Shown here: one piece after another, positions 11,717-23,160 of the stretch | How the letters are laid out: each line of letters begins with the position of its first letter | Numbering within the stretch: the stretch's first letter is position 1 | Origin: Anaeramoeba flamelloides | Taxonomy: Eukaryota; Metamonada; Anaeramoebidae | Reading direction: 5' to 3' | Assembly (NCBI GenBank): GCA_027625915.1 | Contig: JANTQA010000051.1 | Coordinates: forward strand, 868,501 to 932,500 | DNA length: 64,000 nt | The notes under the pieces: generated by a model | Told to the model about the DNA's origin: nothing | Databases searched by the model: none | Seen by the model: only the letters and a program-made list of their open reading frames with translations | Translations under genes and position numbers: made by a program

Positions 11717-12451
11717 ATGAAATTTCAATCATTTTTTCTCAAAATGTTATCCCAAAAATTGATAATTATTTTAATAATCATTTGCTGTATAATTAACTGT
11801 TTACCAAGTTTTGGAGCAACTCAACTTAATTATCTTGGTTTGTTTAGCAAAATATTGACTTATGTTTTATTATTTTTGTTTGGTTACAGCAATTACAGAG
11901 AAAGCGAAGAACAGGAAAGCCGAATAATGGCTCTGGTCAACCTTGGGTTGCTTTTTTCCTTTATTGCAGATTTATTGCTTTTTTTTAAAGCAAACTTTGC
12001 AAGTTTCTTCTTTTTCTTCTTGGTGCCCACGTGCTATACTTGCGCAATCTTTCCAAACAAACCATACAATTTCAAATGGATCGCAATTTTCCCTTTTTCA
12101 ATTATTCTAGTACTTTTTGATACAAACATATTGCCACTTATAGATCCAACTCTCAAAATCCCAACAATTCTATTTTCTATTTCGTTTGTTATTGCTGTGT
12201 GGCTTTCTGCCGAAAGAACGATCAAGTTGCATACCAACTCCTCCAAATATAATTTTTTAGGTTACATCTCATTCATGTTTGCTGCAGTAATCTTTACAAG
12301 CACAAAAACTTTTGTTGATTTGGATCTTGATGACTTGATAACTTTCCCTTTATTTGTTTTTAGCCAGGTTCTTATCCTTTACTCGTTAAAAACAGAAAAA
12401 AAAAAAAGTCAAAAGGAATTATTGGAAGAATTGATGAAAAAGAAGAATTAA
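11717..12451 (+). CDS. TMEM86/YhhN-like multispanning membrane protein (lysoplasmalogenase family)
   Basis: A 244-residue intronless protein starting at ATG 11717, the first ATG in the frame. About eight hydrophobic segments fill the length, which matches YhhN/TMEM86 proteins (about 210-250 aa). Visible family features are SKILTYVLLFLFG after the first membrane segment, GLLFSFIADLLLFF (family pattern GL.FS..GD..L, here with Ala in place of Gly before the conserved Asp), GYISFMFAAVIF, and a final segment with FSQVLILYSLK. Known members in animals hydrolyse the vinyl-ether bond of lysoplasmalogens; that activity is inferred from family and not shown here. The C-terminus is a short charged tail (KKKSQKELLEELMKKKN), probably cytosolic. 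Confidence is good for membership of the fold and lower for the enzymatic role. Confidence 0.75.
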   Translation: MKFQSFFLKMLSQKLIIILIIICCIINCLPSFGATQLNYLGLFSKILTYVLLFLFGYSNYRESEEQESRIMALVNLGLLFSFIADLLLFFKANFASFFFFFLVPTCYTCAIFPNKPYNFKWIAIFPFSIILVLFDTNILPLIDPTLKIPTILFSISFVIAVWLSAERTIKLHTNSSKYNFLGYISFMFAAVIFTSTKTFVDLDLDDLITFPLFVFSQVLILYSLKTEKKKSQKELLEELMKKKN

Positions 12452-12616
12452 TAAAATTACAAATAATTTTCTTTTTCTTTTGTTTATTCACTTATTTATT
12501 TATTTACTCAACCATCTGTGAACTTATTTATTATTTCATTTTATTTGTGAACAAATGAGAGGGGGAGATCAAATATGTGGTAAAATTACTGTTTTTTTTA
12601 ATTTCAAATTCATTTA

Positions 12617-12651
12617 AGGATTAAGTACCTGAAACGGGAAAAAAGATTATT
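12617..12651 (+). repeat. Degraded terminus of the TTAA foldback family
   Basis: TTAAGG followed by CCTGAAACGGGAAAAAAG closely matches the first ~35 bp of the foldback element at 13179 (ttaa, ggtttacaatcc, CCTGAAACTGGAAAAAAG). No matching right end was found, so this is probably a solo or eroded end. Confidence 0.5.
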
Positions 12652-12865
12652 TGTTTGTCTTGTAATTTTCTATCGATAGATATCATTTAAAGCCACCAAT
12701 TGTCAAAATGCAAAAAAATATTTTGATAAAAAGCAAAGGTACAAACCAATCAAAATTATTAAAAATTGATTTTTGCTCGAAAATTTTTGAGAGTTTTTTT
12801 CGTTTTCATCTAAAAAGGTTCAAAATGAAAAAGAATTTTCTTTTTGATTTTTTTTTATTATTGGA

Positions 12866-13795
12866 GAAGTGCAAATTACACTCTTGGTGTACTTAAATTT
12901 ACGTAAATCCCATTACAGAAATTTAAGCGTAAAATCATCGATTTCATGATTATTAATATATGAAAATATTTACCTATTGTCTTGATTTTAAAATTAATTC
13001 ATTACGATTTATTTCTTTTAATTTATTTTGAAATATACATCTATCTTTTTCATAGGAAGAACATAACCTTCATAAAAAATGATCAATATTTTCTATTATT
13101 TCCTTATGTTCATCTTTTAAACATAAAGGAACAAAATTTATTTGAAATTTTATTGATTATGTAGTAATATCTATTTAAGGTTTACAATCCCTGAAACTGG
13201 AAAAAAGATTATCTTGTGTTGGGTGTGTCAACTTATTATTTTGGTTCTTAGCTGATCGATCTACAACTAAGTTTGGATCGTATAGGTGGTTGAAAAAGGC
13301 TATTTTTGTGATTTTATTTTTTTTTTTTCCGAAATCCAGATTGATGAGTCTAAGATTAATTAATTGGAAGATATTTAATTAGTAATTGAGTTTTTTGTTT
13401 TCTATGTTGAAATTTTTATTTACGCTTTGTATTATTTGATGCTTGTAAATAAATTTTTTTTTATTTACTCCTAACTCGGTAAAAGGAAAATGATAATTTC
13501 AATTGACAACCCAAAAATTAACACTTTCAATTCAATACCTTCCAGTCAATTAATCTTAGACTCATCAATCTGGATTTCGGAAAAAAAAAAAAATAAAATC
13601 ACAAAAATAGCCTTTTTCAACCACCTATACGATCCAAACTTAGTTGTAGATCGATCAGCTAAGAACCAAAATAATAAGTTGACACACCCAATATAAGATA
13701 ATCTTTTTTCCAGTTTCAGGGATTGTAAACCTTAAGTAGTTTGTAATTGTTCTGAATTTTAGAATTGTTGAACTTGATGGATAACCGTTATTATT
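12866..13795. repeat. Old repeat R9 copy A, interrupted by a foldback element
   Basis: 12866-13178 plus 13732-13795 align collinearly with 59475-59830. Shared anchors are TGCAAATTACACTC/TGTAAATTACACTC, a block around AACATAAAGGA and the block TTGTTGAACTTGATGGATAA. The two halves are separated only by the foldback element at 13179-13731. In both copies this repeat is followed by a hairpin array and then a LINE fragment, so it may be the flank or tail of one composite element. Confidence 0.75.
13179..13731. mobile_element. 553-bp TTAA-flanked foldback element (non-autonomous DNA transposon)
   Basis: Left arm 13179-13371 and right arm 13539-13731 are 193-bp near-perfect inverted repeats. The termini are GGTTTACAATCCCTGAAACT and its complement. 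The loop is about 167 bp. TTAA occurs directly outside both ends (13175-13178 and 13732-13735), while the paralogous repeat at 59.78 kb has one uninterrupted TTAA at the same place, so this is a target-site duplication. TTAA targeting is typical of piggyBac-type transposases; assignment to that superfamily is inference. The 68-codon frame across the right arm is incidental. Confidence 0.85.
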
Positions 13796-14276
13796 TGAAT
13801 GATTTCGATTAATAAAGTAATATATTTTTCTTGAATGGGTGGTATTTATAGCACCTCTAAAGAAAAATATATTTCTTATTTTTGAAACAATCTGTCAAAT
13901 TATGTGCCGTTATATTTGTTGAAATGTGAGGATCTTTAAGGAGAAAAAAAATACAAAAAATAATCAAAAAAGTTTATCAAAGTTTTGTTATTCATTTTTT
14001 TAGATCATTAAAGATAGAAGACTTTTTGAATTCGAATAAAAATATTAAAAGTTATAGCTCTCAACTGAAAAACAAGCGTTATCTAAATTATATCATTTAA
14101 AAACTTATTTTCTTCACCCTCTTTAAGCTCTCAAAATATTTAAATATCCCTTATAAATTGGTTATTTTTTGTCATTTTTTTAGCTGTTCTTACAAAAAAA
14201 AAATAATAATAACTTAAATACCTTTGGGTTGTAAGTAAAGACTTTTGCTTTTTTTATTTTGTGAAATATTTTTTTA

Positions 14277-14510
14277 GAGTGCCGTAGAGTGCCAGGTTTT
14301 CTTGGGGTTTTCTGTTTTATTTGTTAAATCTATAGATTTTCCGAATAAACAGAAAACTCGAGAAAACCTAAAGGTACTTTTCAAGAATTCCAAAGAATGG
14401 GGAAAAATATTTGATTATACTCTATTCTTTTAAATTCTGGAAAATCTAATGGCTGTTTTTTTTGTGTGTGTGGTTTTCTGTTTTATTTGAAAAATCAATT
14501 GATTTTTCAA
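14277..14510 (+). repeat. Hairpin-array repeat, copy H2
   Basis: Carries GAGTGCCGTAGAGTGCC at the left, then TTTTCTTGGGGTTTTCTG paired with CAGAAAACTCGAGAAAA, then a TTCCAAAGAATGGGG / TCTATTCTTTTAAATTCTGG stem. It is partially decayed. It lies next to a LINE fragment, in the same relative position as copy H7. Confidence 0.65.
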
Positions 14511-14819
14511 ATAAACAGATACCCTAGTAAATTTATATACAGTTTTTTGAAAAACGTATTTTTACTTCAAAAATTAATGGTTTTTCAAATCATAACAAAA
14601 TTTTATGAAAATTGAATAACTTTTTTCTCAGTGTTTTTTATTTTCTTCTGATAAATTAATTGATTTTCAAAATAAAACATAAAACTTGTTAAAATTAAGC
14701 AATACTTTTTTTTTAATTTAAAAATAAAAAGAAAATTTCTTTAATTTTTTTTTGATTAATCAAATTATAAAAAAAAATCCTAAACACAATTTTCCAGAAT
14801 CCAAAGAATAGAGTAAATC

Positions 14820-16030
14820 TTAACTATTAATCCATTCATTAAAATTTTCAAGAAACCTAAAATGTATTTCAATCTAGTAAATTCAACAATTGTTAATGTG
14901 TATTCTTTTAGATTTCTTTTTTATAGTTTAATTAAATCTATTGAATTCCAGTTGATTTTATTATTAGTTATTGAATTTTTTTAATTTTTCTTTATAATTC
15001 AGAAATGAGAGATGCATTTTTTTTATTATTTTAATTTAATTTCATTTTATTTGCTTAAATTACCATATTTTGAATTTTAAATTCTGTTTTTTAAATAAGA
15101 ATTGGTGTTTTTCTATTTATTTCAAATATTCTAGTAATACACGAATTAATACAAGAATTCAATCAATTCCAAAGTTTTTTTATAGATAATTAAAAACTTC
15201 TAACCCAGATTTTAATTGGCTAATTTAAAGGATTTCAATTAATCTAATTTTCAAAATATTATTTTTTGAATTGTTATTGTATATTATTTTGAGTTGATAT
15301 GATTTTATTTAGATTTTTTCAAATTATAAACTATATGAGTAATTTTGTCTAAATAAATACCCAAATATTTAATTTTTTAAAAATCTTTTGATATAACTGT
15401 TTTATACACTTCTGTTTTAATCCAATTTGTATAATAATTTTATATAGCTAGGGTTTAATTTTTCATTAAATAGTTTTAAATTTTCTTGTATAATTAAGAT
15501 TAAATCAATCTTGTACATTTTATAATGATTTTTTACAGTCAGTTTCACTTTTAAGGCACAAACTTTCAACGAAATTTAAGGAATATAAAAATCTCAAATT
15601 AAGGCACAAAATTTGGAATTTTCTTATTTTTTACAATTTATTTTTACTAGTATCTGAATTTTGTACTTTAATTTGAAGTTTTTTTGTGCCTTAAATTTCG
15701 TTTAAAGTTCGTACCATAAAAGTGGAACTAACTGTCAGGGAATAATTTTGAATATAAGAAAATTGTGAAATTAGAGTAAATAAAATAGGTGATAAGGGAT
15801 CTCCTTGGAATATACCAAGTCCTTCAAGTTGATAATATTTTAATAAAAAAAATGTAATAATTTCATTTAAAATAATTTTTTTATTGTTTTTCTAATTATA
15901 TAAAAATTAATTTAATCAATTTATTTTATGATACCAATCGTTATATTATATTTTTTATCATTTTTATTTTCATATTGGGTTTTATTGTATTATAAGTTAT
16001 TAAGAAATTTTATTGCAATAATATTATTCA
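14820..16030 (-). mobile_element. Non-LTR retrotransposon (LINE) fragment, copy A
   Basis: The minus strand carries the reverse-transcriptase signature GIFQGDPLSPILF at 15778-15816, preceded by YQLEGL. About 400 bp downstream is KYLGIYLD (15347-15370), typical of the conserved region after the catalytic site in LINE reverse transcriptases. The interval between them holds a degenerate catalytic-box region (around MYKIDLILIIQENLKLF). Stops and frameshifts make it non-functional. A MITE at 15536-15734 interrupts it. The 5' half of a LINE is absent. Copy B at 60.3-61.2 kb is homologous over about 1 kb. Confidence 0.8.
15536..15734. mobile_element. TA-type MITE (~200 bp), copy A, inserted in the LINE
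   Basis: Termini are CAGTCAGTTTCACTTTTAAG and the complement of the right end ending AACTAACTG; nearly the whole element is palindromic. The unit AAGGCACAAA recurs internally. Its partner is at 62068-62262. A TA precedes the left end; the right TA has changed to TC. LINE copy B lacks the insertion at the equivalent site. Termini and a TA target are typical of Tc1/mariner-type MITEs. Confidence 0.8.
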
Positions 16031-17049
16031 TCTTTTTTTTTCAAAGGCTAAATTGAATTTTCTCAAAAAAAAAAATCCTAACAAAGTACAAATGATACAT
16101 ATAACATACTTAGAAATAATATTGATAAAGTTTTATTACTAGAAAATATGTGAATGGGTTAACGATTCTTCTTCATTTCTTTTTTTTTTTTTATGAATAA
16201 ATAAAATTGATATTTTTGTAATAGATTCTAATCTTTTATTGATCATATTTATTCGCCGATTATTAAATATTTTTTGACTTGTAAAAAGATATTTTTATCA
16301 TTTTTATATTCAATCGGTTAGAAAGAGTGATTTTTTCATCATCAATAAGATATTTTCAATTTTCAATTTTTTAAGAAGCTAAAAGAAAGTAGGTACATTT
16401 TATCCTTTCTAAAATTTTCAATGACAATAACCTCACTGAAAAATGATTTTTTGGGTACCACGGAGTATTGAATCTTTTTTAAAAAAATATCGTTCACCAT
16501 TTTCGAAAAGAACCAAAGTAAATGTGACTTGAATCTTTAATATTTCAATTTTAGAATATTTTTTTTATTAAATTTTTGGATTTATTAAATTTTATTTTGG
16601 ATCAGTAAATTTGGTACGGGAACCCTTGAAAGTAATAAAAGAGTAAACCAAAAAAATAGACCTGAAAAGGTGTTTATTTTGAAAAAAATATATTCTTTTA
16701 GAATATAAACAAGAAGGATCATACATTATTTAAACATATATTTTTATTTTATGAACAAAGATAAATCAAAATTCTGTCAAGTATGCAAAAAGTCAAAAAA
16801 AAAAAAAAAATAGATATCATTGAAATTTTCGGTCATTTTCTATGGAATTGCCTTTTTATGAAAATAATCCTAAAATCTGGATATCTGAATTAAAAATAAA
16901 TATAATATATCTAATATATTAAAAAATAATAATATTATATTTTTTGATATTATTAGAAATAGGGATGGATCATATTTTTTAGCTAAGTAGGTAATAAATT
17001 TATTTTTGAGTCATTATTAAAATTTCTAAATAAAAATTTAGGAATTCGT
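16031..17049. other. Intergenic, A/T-rich
   Basis: No gene or clear structure. Weak similarity to LINE copy B may continue for a few hundred bases beyond 16030. Confidence 0.4.
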
Positions 17050-17260
17050 GAAGTTTCATCGAGTGTCGAAGGTTTACCGAAATTCAAAAGAATTAAATAA
17101 AATCAAAGACTTAACTCTATTCTTTTGAATTATGGAAAACCTAATGTGAAGTGCCTAGGTTTTTTTTTTTCTTAAATTAATTAAAACCTAACCAACCATA
17201 AGAGGATTTAAAAACTCCTCAGCCAAATAGTAAAAAAAAAAAAATAATAATTTTTTTTTT
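17050..17260 (+). repeat. Hairpin-array repeat, copy H3 (short)
   Basis: Retains the left junction (GAATTCGTGAAG...CATCGAGTG), one stem (TTCAAAAGAATTAAATAAAA paired with TTAACTCTATTCTTTTGAA) and the right end CCATAAGAGGATTTAAAAAC followed by an A-rich tail. It has lost most central modules compared with the 54-kb copy. Confidence 0.6.
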
Positions 17261-17757
17261 TTATTTTCAAATATACCATTTGGAATAGAATTATAATTTT
17301 TATTTGTTCTCAATTTAAAATATACATAAACTTGTTAATAATATTCAAATTCATTCAGTTAATTTGTTTATGGAAATAAATCTCAAAGATCTATTTTTTT
17401 GAAAATAACTCTCTTTTTTAAAGCTTTTCTATTTACCATTATACACTTAACATCGAAAGAAGAAGATACCGTTTTTCAGTCCAGCAATTGAAAACTACAA
17501 TTTATACAATTAATTACACACTAAATGTCAGTTTAAAAGATTAATAAGATATAAACTTCAAATTAAAGACAATAGTACCCTCAAAGCTAAAAAAATAAAA
17601 GAAAAAAAGACAATTATAATTTATCAAGTTAATCATAAGCATAAAGATATAAGAATTCTAAGACTTTGTATGATTTGCGAATTTCAAAAGGAATCACTTT
17701 GGAAAAATCAATAAACTCATTTTTCCTCCAATTTTCTTTACTTTTTTTCAAAAACTG

Positions 17758-19133
17758 ATGTCTTCACTTTGGAAAGCTATTTGTTTTGGACAACTGGGAA
17801 AGCACACAAAGCATCTCCAAAAATCCTTTTCTCCATCAAACGTACTCAAAATCTCAGCTCACGATTCCTCAGGGCTATCTTTAGGAACACTTGCAAAAGT
17901 ACGTCATACCCCCCAAGGATGGGTCACCAATACGATCCTTTCTACAAACTACCATTTTAAAAACTTTTGTAAAATATCTGCTTCATTCACTTCAGAAAAG
18001 CAAGCAATCTTAAACGTCTCTACTTCTCCTGAATTCAGTAAAGATCTTTTGATCAGTTTGATAGGTAAGCAAATAATTTTTTTTCAAAGATAAACTTTTT
18101 TTTCTCCTTGCTCATGTCACTTTAAAAAGTCTGTTACAAAAAAAGTTCACAAAAATGTACCAAGGAAACAGTAGTCATCCCAAAATAGAACATTTTCCAA
18201 ACTGTTTTTTTATTTGACACTTTTTTCAAAAGGGGTTTTCTTTATTTTTTATTTTTATTAATTTCTCTTTAAAAGTGCTAAATTAACTTGGTAGTGCAAT
18301 TAATTCGACGATCGATCAAATACCTAATTTTTGGTTCTCTTTCAAAAGAAAAAAAAACTAAAACCACAATAAAGATCGTTTTCTTACTTCAAATTATACA
18401 GACAAAAAGAAAGAAAGTTTTCAATCTTTTCCATTAGGATTCACAAAAAGTATTCATAGTCCCGAATTTAATCGTATTTTTTTTTTTTTTTTATCTTTTC
18501 TTCTTTTTTTACTTTATTAATAATACTTTGGTTGAGGAAACCAAAACAAACCAATTTCCCAAACTACTGCCATAATGAAATTAAGCTCAAACAAGACCAT
18601 TTTCAATAATTCCCTCACTTGCTTATCAAAACAAATCTTTTACCATTGCATCCACCTTAGATCTCATGGCACGTAATGTCACTGTGTCCTGTGGCACGTC
18701 CTTTGGTAAACTTGCAATGGGATCTTTAATTCAGGCTGATGCCCAAAACATGGAAATTATTCATGCTGTTGCCTCTGTAGAATTGTCAATCACCGACGAT
18801 TTAATGATGAATTGTACCCTCAAGAACAAAGGAAAGGCAATTGATTTTTCTTTGTGGACAAAATTAAACCCAAATTTGACCCTGGCCTTTCTTTCCTCCA
18901 CAAATCTTGCAAATTACGAAACACAATTACAGGGCGAATTAATTGGAACAATTAACGAGAAAACAGAAATTAGCACTGGTATTAATTCGTCTGGTCTTTT
19001 GGCACTTTCTCTGTCTCGCCATCTTTCTGATAATATCAAAATTTCCGCTAATGGCGTTTTTGATGTTCTCCAACCACAAAAAATCTCTGCTCATAAACTT
19101 GGAATTAATTTGTTTATTGATAGCTTTTATTAA
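17758..19133 (+). CDS. VDAC-like mitochondrial/MRO outer-membrane porin (2 exons)
   Basis: A voltage-dependent anion channel family beta-barrel, expected to pass metabolites across the outer membrane of mitochondria or mitochondrion-related organelles. Exon 1 is 17758-18064, the intron 18065-18585 (donor GTAAGC, acceptor AAATTAAG) and exon 2 18586-19133. Phase 1 matches across the junction and the product is 284 aa, the usual VDAC length (about 283). The N-terminus lies where VDAC has its helix, followed by alternating polar/hydrophobic strands (for example ASTLDLMARNVTVSCGTSFG). The C-terminus KISAHKLGINLFIDSFY matches the VDAC ending pattern HKLGLGLEF. I see no hydrophobic helix. The junction is inferred from phase and length; an additional small exon cannot be excluded. 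TOM40, the other member of the porin-3 superfamily, is less likely because of the C-terminal motif and length. Confidence 0.85.
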
Positions 19134-22100
19134 ATTCCATTAATCACTTTTTAATTGAATTGAACAAATTATATTCTTTTTATTTAATACACAAAAATCA
19201 ACTTTGTCATTTTTCACAAAACTGAAAAAAGAAAGTTTTAAAAGCTTTTCACTTTATTGTTCTATTTCTTCTTTTATACTGTTTTTCCTGATAATTTTTA
19301 AAACTTTTTTTATTCATTTTTTTTTAAATGTCATTAATAAGAAAAAAGTTTTTACAACTATTACTTAATTATATTTTTACCTTAAATTTTTTTTTCTCTT
19401 TATTTCTATTTTCTTTATTTTTATTTATATTGATATTATTTGAAAATTTATGAAAACAATTACTTAAAACTAAAATTGAAAAACATTATGGTATTCTGTA
19501 TTTTGTGTTTTATTAAGTCAATTTATTTCTCCAAATTAATTTATAATTGTGAAATTTATTTTTTTTTTTTTTTTTTTTTTGTTATAAAAGCGAATGATGT
19601 TACTAGAAATACTTTCAATTTTTTTTTTTCAAAAATTCTCAAATAAGGTATAGATTGAGTTATTATTTCGGGTGTACAATCTATTCGATTAATTCTGAAG
19701 ATTGTGGTCATTTTTTAAAAAATGAGATAAAAAGTTTTGAAGAACCTTTTTTATTGAATGGCATACTTCAAATAACTATTTTTCATTTAATCATTAAAAT
19801 CCTTTTTGTTGAACTTTTTTAAAATAGATTGATTTTATTTAGAATTATTCAATTTTATTTATCTAAAAAGTTAATTTTTGAAATGTTTCTTATTTAATTC
19901 GAGCTAGTGCAACTTATAAGATCGAGATTTTGAACTAGATTTAGGGTAATAAAAAATAACAAATTTAAGTAATTTTTTTCAGAATTACTTTTTAACAGAA
20001 TTATCTTTCCTCGATTAAGTATAAATATGTATTTTTTTTTTTTTTGTTAAATAAACTTTTATTTAAAATTTGGGTATGATAAGCCATGCTGAATATAAAA
20101 AATGCATAATATATTAGCCATTATTATTTTTTGTGTAAGGATATTAAATCTACTCTCAATTATCTAAAATATAATTTTCCAAAAAGAAAAATATATAAAT
20201 ACCTTGGTTTTATTATTTTTGTTCATAAGTATCAATATTTGATTCACTTGAGACTAAATTGAATAAATTCTTTGTCTTTGTTTCAAATCGGTAACTGAAA
20301 CATTTACTACACCTATAAAGTTCTGGTTTATAAGGATTAGAATTTGATTTGAAATTTAAAATTTTGTTTAAAAACTTTTATTTATTTTTTTAAATGTAAT
20401 TTTTTTTTTTTATGTTATAAGTTACCAAATATTATTTTCACAAACTATCACTATAAACCGCGAATAATTATTTTGTAACAAATACAAGTGTTAGAAAAAA
20501 AAATTATTAAGAAAAGTTTGTACAGTCAGTTTGGGTTTTTTTCAAATCGAATTGGTTTGCTTATTTCACATCAAATAATATTATTTGGGTTTGGTTAGTT
20601 TATTTTCGTCATCTTAAATTCAGTTTTTTTTAAGGGGTTATAAGATTATTTTTATTATTTCTTTTTATGATTTTTTATTCTTTTTGATTGGAATAATTTG
20701 AAAAAAAAATAAAAAAGTTTGGAACCTAAACAACTTCCAGAAATAAATTTGTAAAAGGTAAGATATATTAAAAAAGTAAAGAATATATTTTTTATTTTTT
20801 TTTTTTTGCAAATTTTAGAAAAAAGAATAATAATTATAATAATATACTATTTGTTCCTTCCCGTTTATAAACAAGGAATGAAATCAAGTTTAAATTACAA
20901 ATAAAAATACAAAAACTTGTATTTAGGGAACTTAGAAAAAGTTAAATAAAAATAATACCTCGAAAATATAGCCATAATTTGGTATTTTTTATTCTTTATC
21001 ACTGATTGAAAGTTAGTATCAAAAAAGTGTAATTGGTTATATTCAATGTAAACTATTCTCTTTTTTTTTATTTTTTGAGTTAATAAATAATTGTTAGTAA
21101 TTTTCGATTTTCAAAAAAAAATAAAGTTAACAACTGTTAAAATAAAATCAATGAATTTTAAAGTTTGGATTGTAAAGGTAATTCTTTTTCAAGTCAAAAA
21201 TCAAAATATTTAAATTTTGATCAATTTTTTGAATTAATATTTTATCTAAGTTTGAATTCGTTCTAAATTCTTCAGTAAAAATATCAATTAATAGTAACTT
21301 TTTTGTCAATTTTTGAAATAGAATTTAATTTTTTTTAAAATAATGAACAAACTTTTTACCAATTTTATTTTTTAAAATAACTTCTATTAAAAGAAATAAT
21401 TTATCTGTTGATAGACTAATATTTAAATAATTGTAAGAAAAATACTATTTTTTGACTTTTTCCACTTTTTCATTGAGAATTAAATACCTCTCTAAAATAA
21501 TATAATATCATTTATTAACTATTAATCATTTCTAGTACATATTCAAGAAGCATTTACCTTTTAATTTGCCTCTTCATTTCAGTTTCAGATACTCATTGAA
21601 ATAAACAAATGAGAAAAGGAAAATCAAAACTATTTTTTTATCAAAATAAAAAAGTAAATTATAATTACGAAAAAAATTTCAGACATAAAAATAATCCCGA
21701 AAAAGATTGTGAATTGTGAATAATAGGAAAATTGGTGGGTAATTTCCTCTATTTAAAATAAAATCCTTTTTTTAATGGCCAAATTTTTTATGAACTTAGT
21801 AATAAACCTACCTAAAGTTCATTAAAGTGAAGTTGTCTCTAGAATACTCAAGTAATTGTTTGATAAAATAGGTAGATCGACCTTTTTTGAAAAACAATTG
21901 TGTTTTGATAGAGGTTTGCTTGAGTTTGGAAAATGATAATTTTTATTATGGGTTTTTTGATTGATTGGATGGTGTTTTGAACAAGTGTAATTGAATTAAT
22001 CATCATTCTAATAAGTACTGAGTTATAATTGGGAGTTTATTCTTGGAAAGGGGGATTTATATTTCAATAAAAGAAATTACACAACAGTTTTCCTATTATT

Positions 22101-23160
22101 CACATTTAAAAATCTTTTCGGGGATTATTTTCATGTCAGGTATTTTTTTCATTGAAAAAACCTCGAGTAAAAATTTGTGGTTTATTTTTCCTATATTTGA
22201 AATTAATTTGTTATTTTTATAAAGAATAGAATGTTTGGGTGAGTTTCTTTTTTCTAATTTTCTGATCTTTAACGTATGGGGAGTTTTTTTTAACCTCAAA
22301 AGGTTGTTCTGCAATTTTCAATTTTTAGTAATTCTTCATTCGGTAATAATTCCTCTTATCCTGTAAATGTTCCAAAACTAAAGCAATATTAAAAGAGGTG
22401 TGTTGTTATAGTTGTTGTTGGATGTGAGTTTTGGAGATCATAGTTATTTTCTCTCTTTGAACATTTCGTTTCTTTTGATTTTTTTATTAGTCAAAAATTA
22501 CTTTTGATTTTTATAAAAGATTTTAATTTGAAAAATAGATTTAAAAATTGAATTTTAGTCATATAAAAAAGTCAAAATGATTTCTACTGATATGAAATTA
22601 ACTTAGTATATAAAAAAAAATGATTTCAGATATCTAAGAATACAAATTATTGGATATTTTTTGAGATTGTAGAATGGGATTATTTTTACAATAAAACATC
22701 TTTATTTAATATTTTGAAGAAATGTCAGATCCTGGCATTTTTATTCTTATAATTCTAATAGTATTTGAGATAATAAAATCAAATATCAATTTTTTTCAAA
22801 ATTGGTTCACTATTAAAGAATTTCAAAAAAATCGAGGTTGGTTATTGCTATAAGTTAAAAAGTTTGATAAATACTCAGTTTTACTTAGAGAACTGTTAAT
22901 AATCAAAGAATAAATAGGTAAGGAAATAACAATCTGTAATTAAAATTTTTAAAATGATAAGAAAGAGTAATAAATTAAATTAAAAAAAAATAAATCTAAA
23001 AACAAAAGAAATTTAAGATGATTAAATTTTAATCCAATTTATTTTTTTTTTTAGAACAAATTTTTGATTAAAAAAAAATAATCAAAAATAATTTATTTGT
23101 AAGTAACTAATATGATAAATTTGTATAAAAAAAATTTTTTTTTTTATTTAAGGATTTGAT
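19134..23160. other. 4-kb intergenic stretch without a recognisable gene
   Basis: Almost entirely A/T filler with long T and A runs (for example 18 or more T near 19562). A diverged repeat shared with 58.68 kb occurs at 21785-21880. A 72-codon minus-strand frame at 22096-22314 has no domain, and its composition resembles the background. Confidence 0.5.
21785..21880. repeat. Dispersed repeat pair R8, copy A
   Basis: Resembles 58680-58775 in the same orientation: AATAAACCTA, AAAGTTCA(t/c)TAAAGTGA, AGAATACTCA and a TTGTTTG block are collinear. Short and diverged; class unknown. Confidence 0.4.

Noticed and set aside
13490-13696. 68-codon frame as a gene
   Set aside because: Lies within the loop and right arm of the foldback element; no homology recognised.
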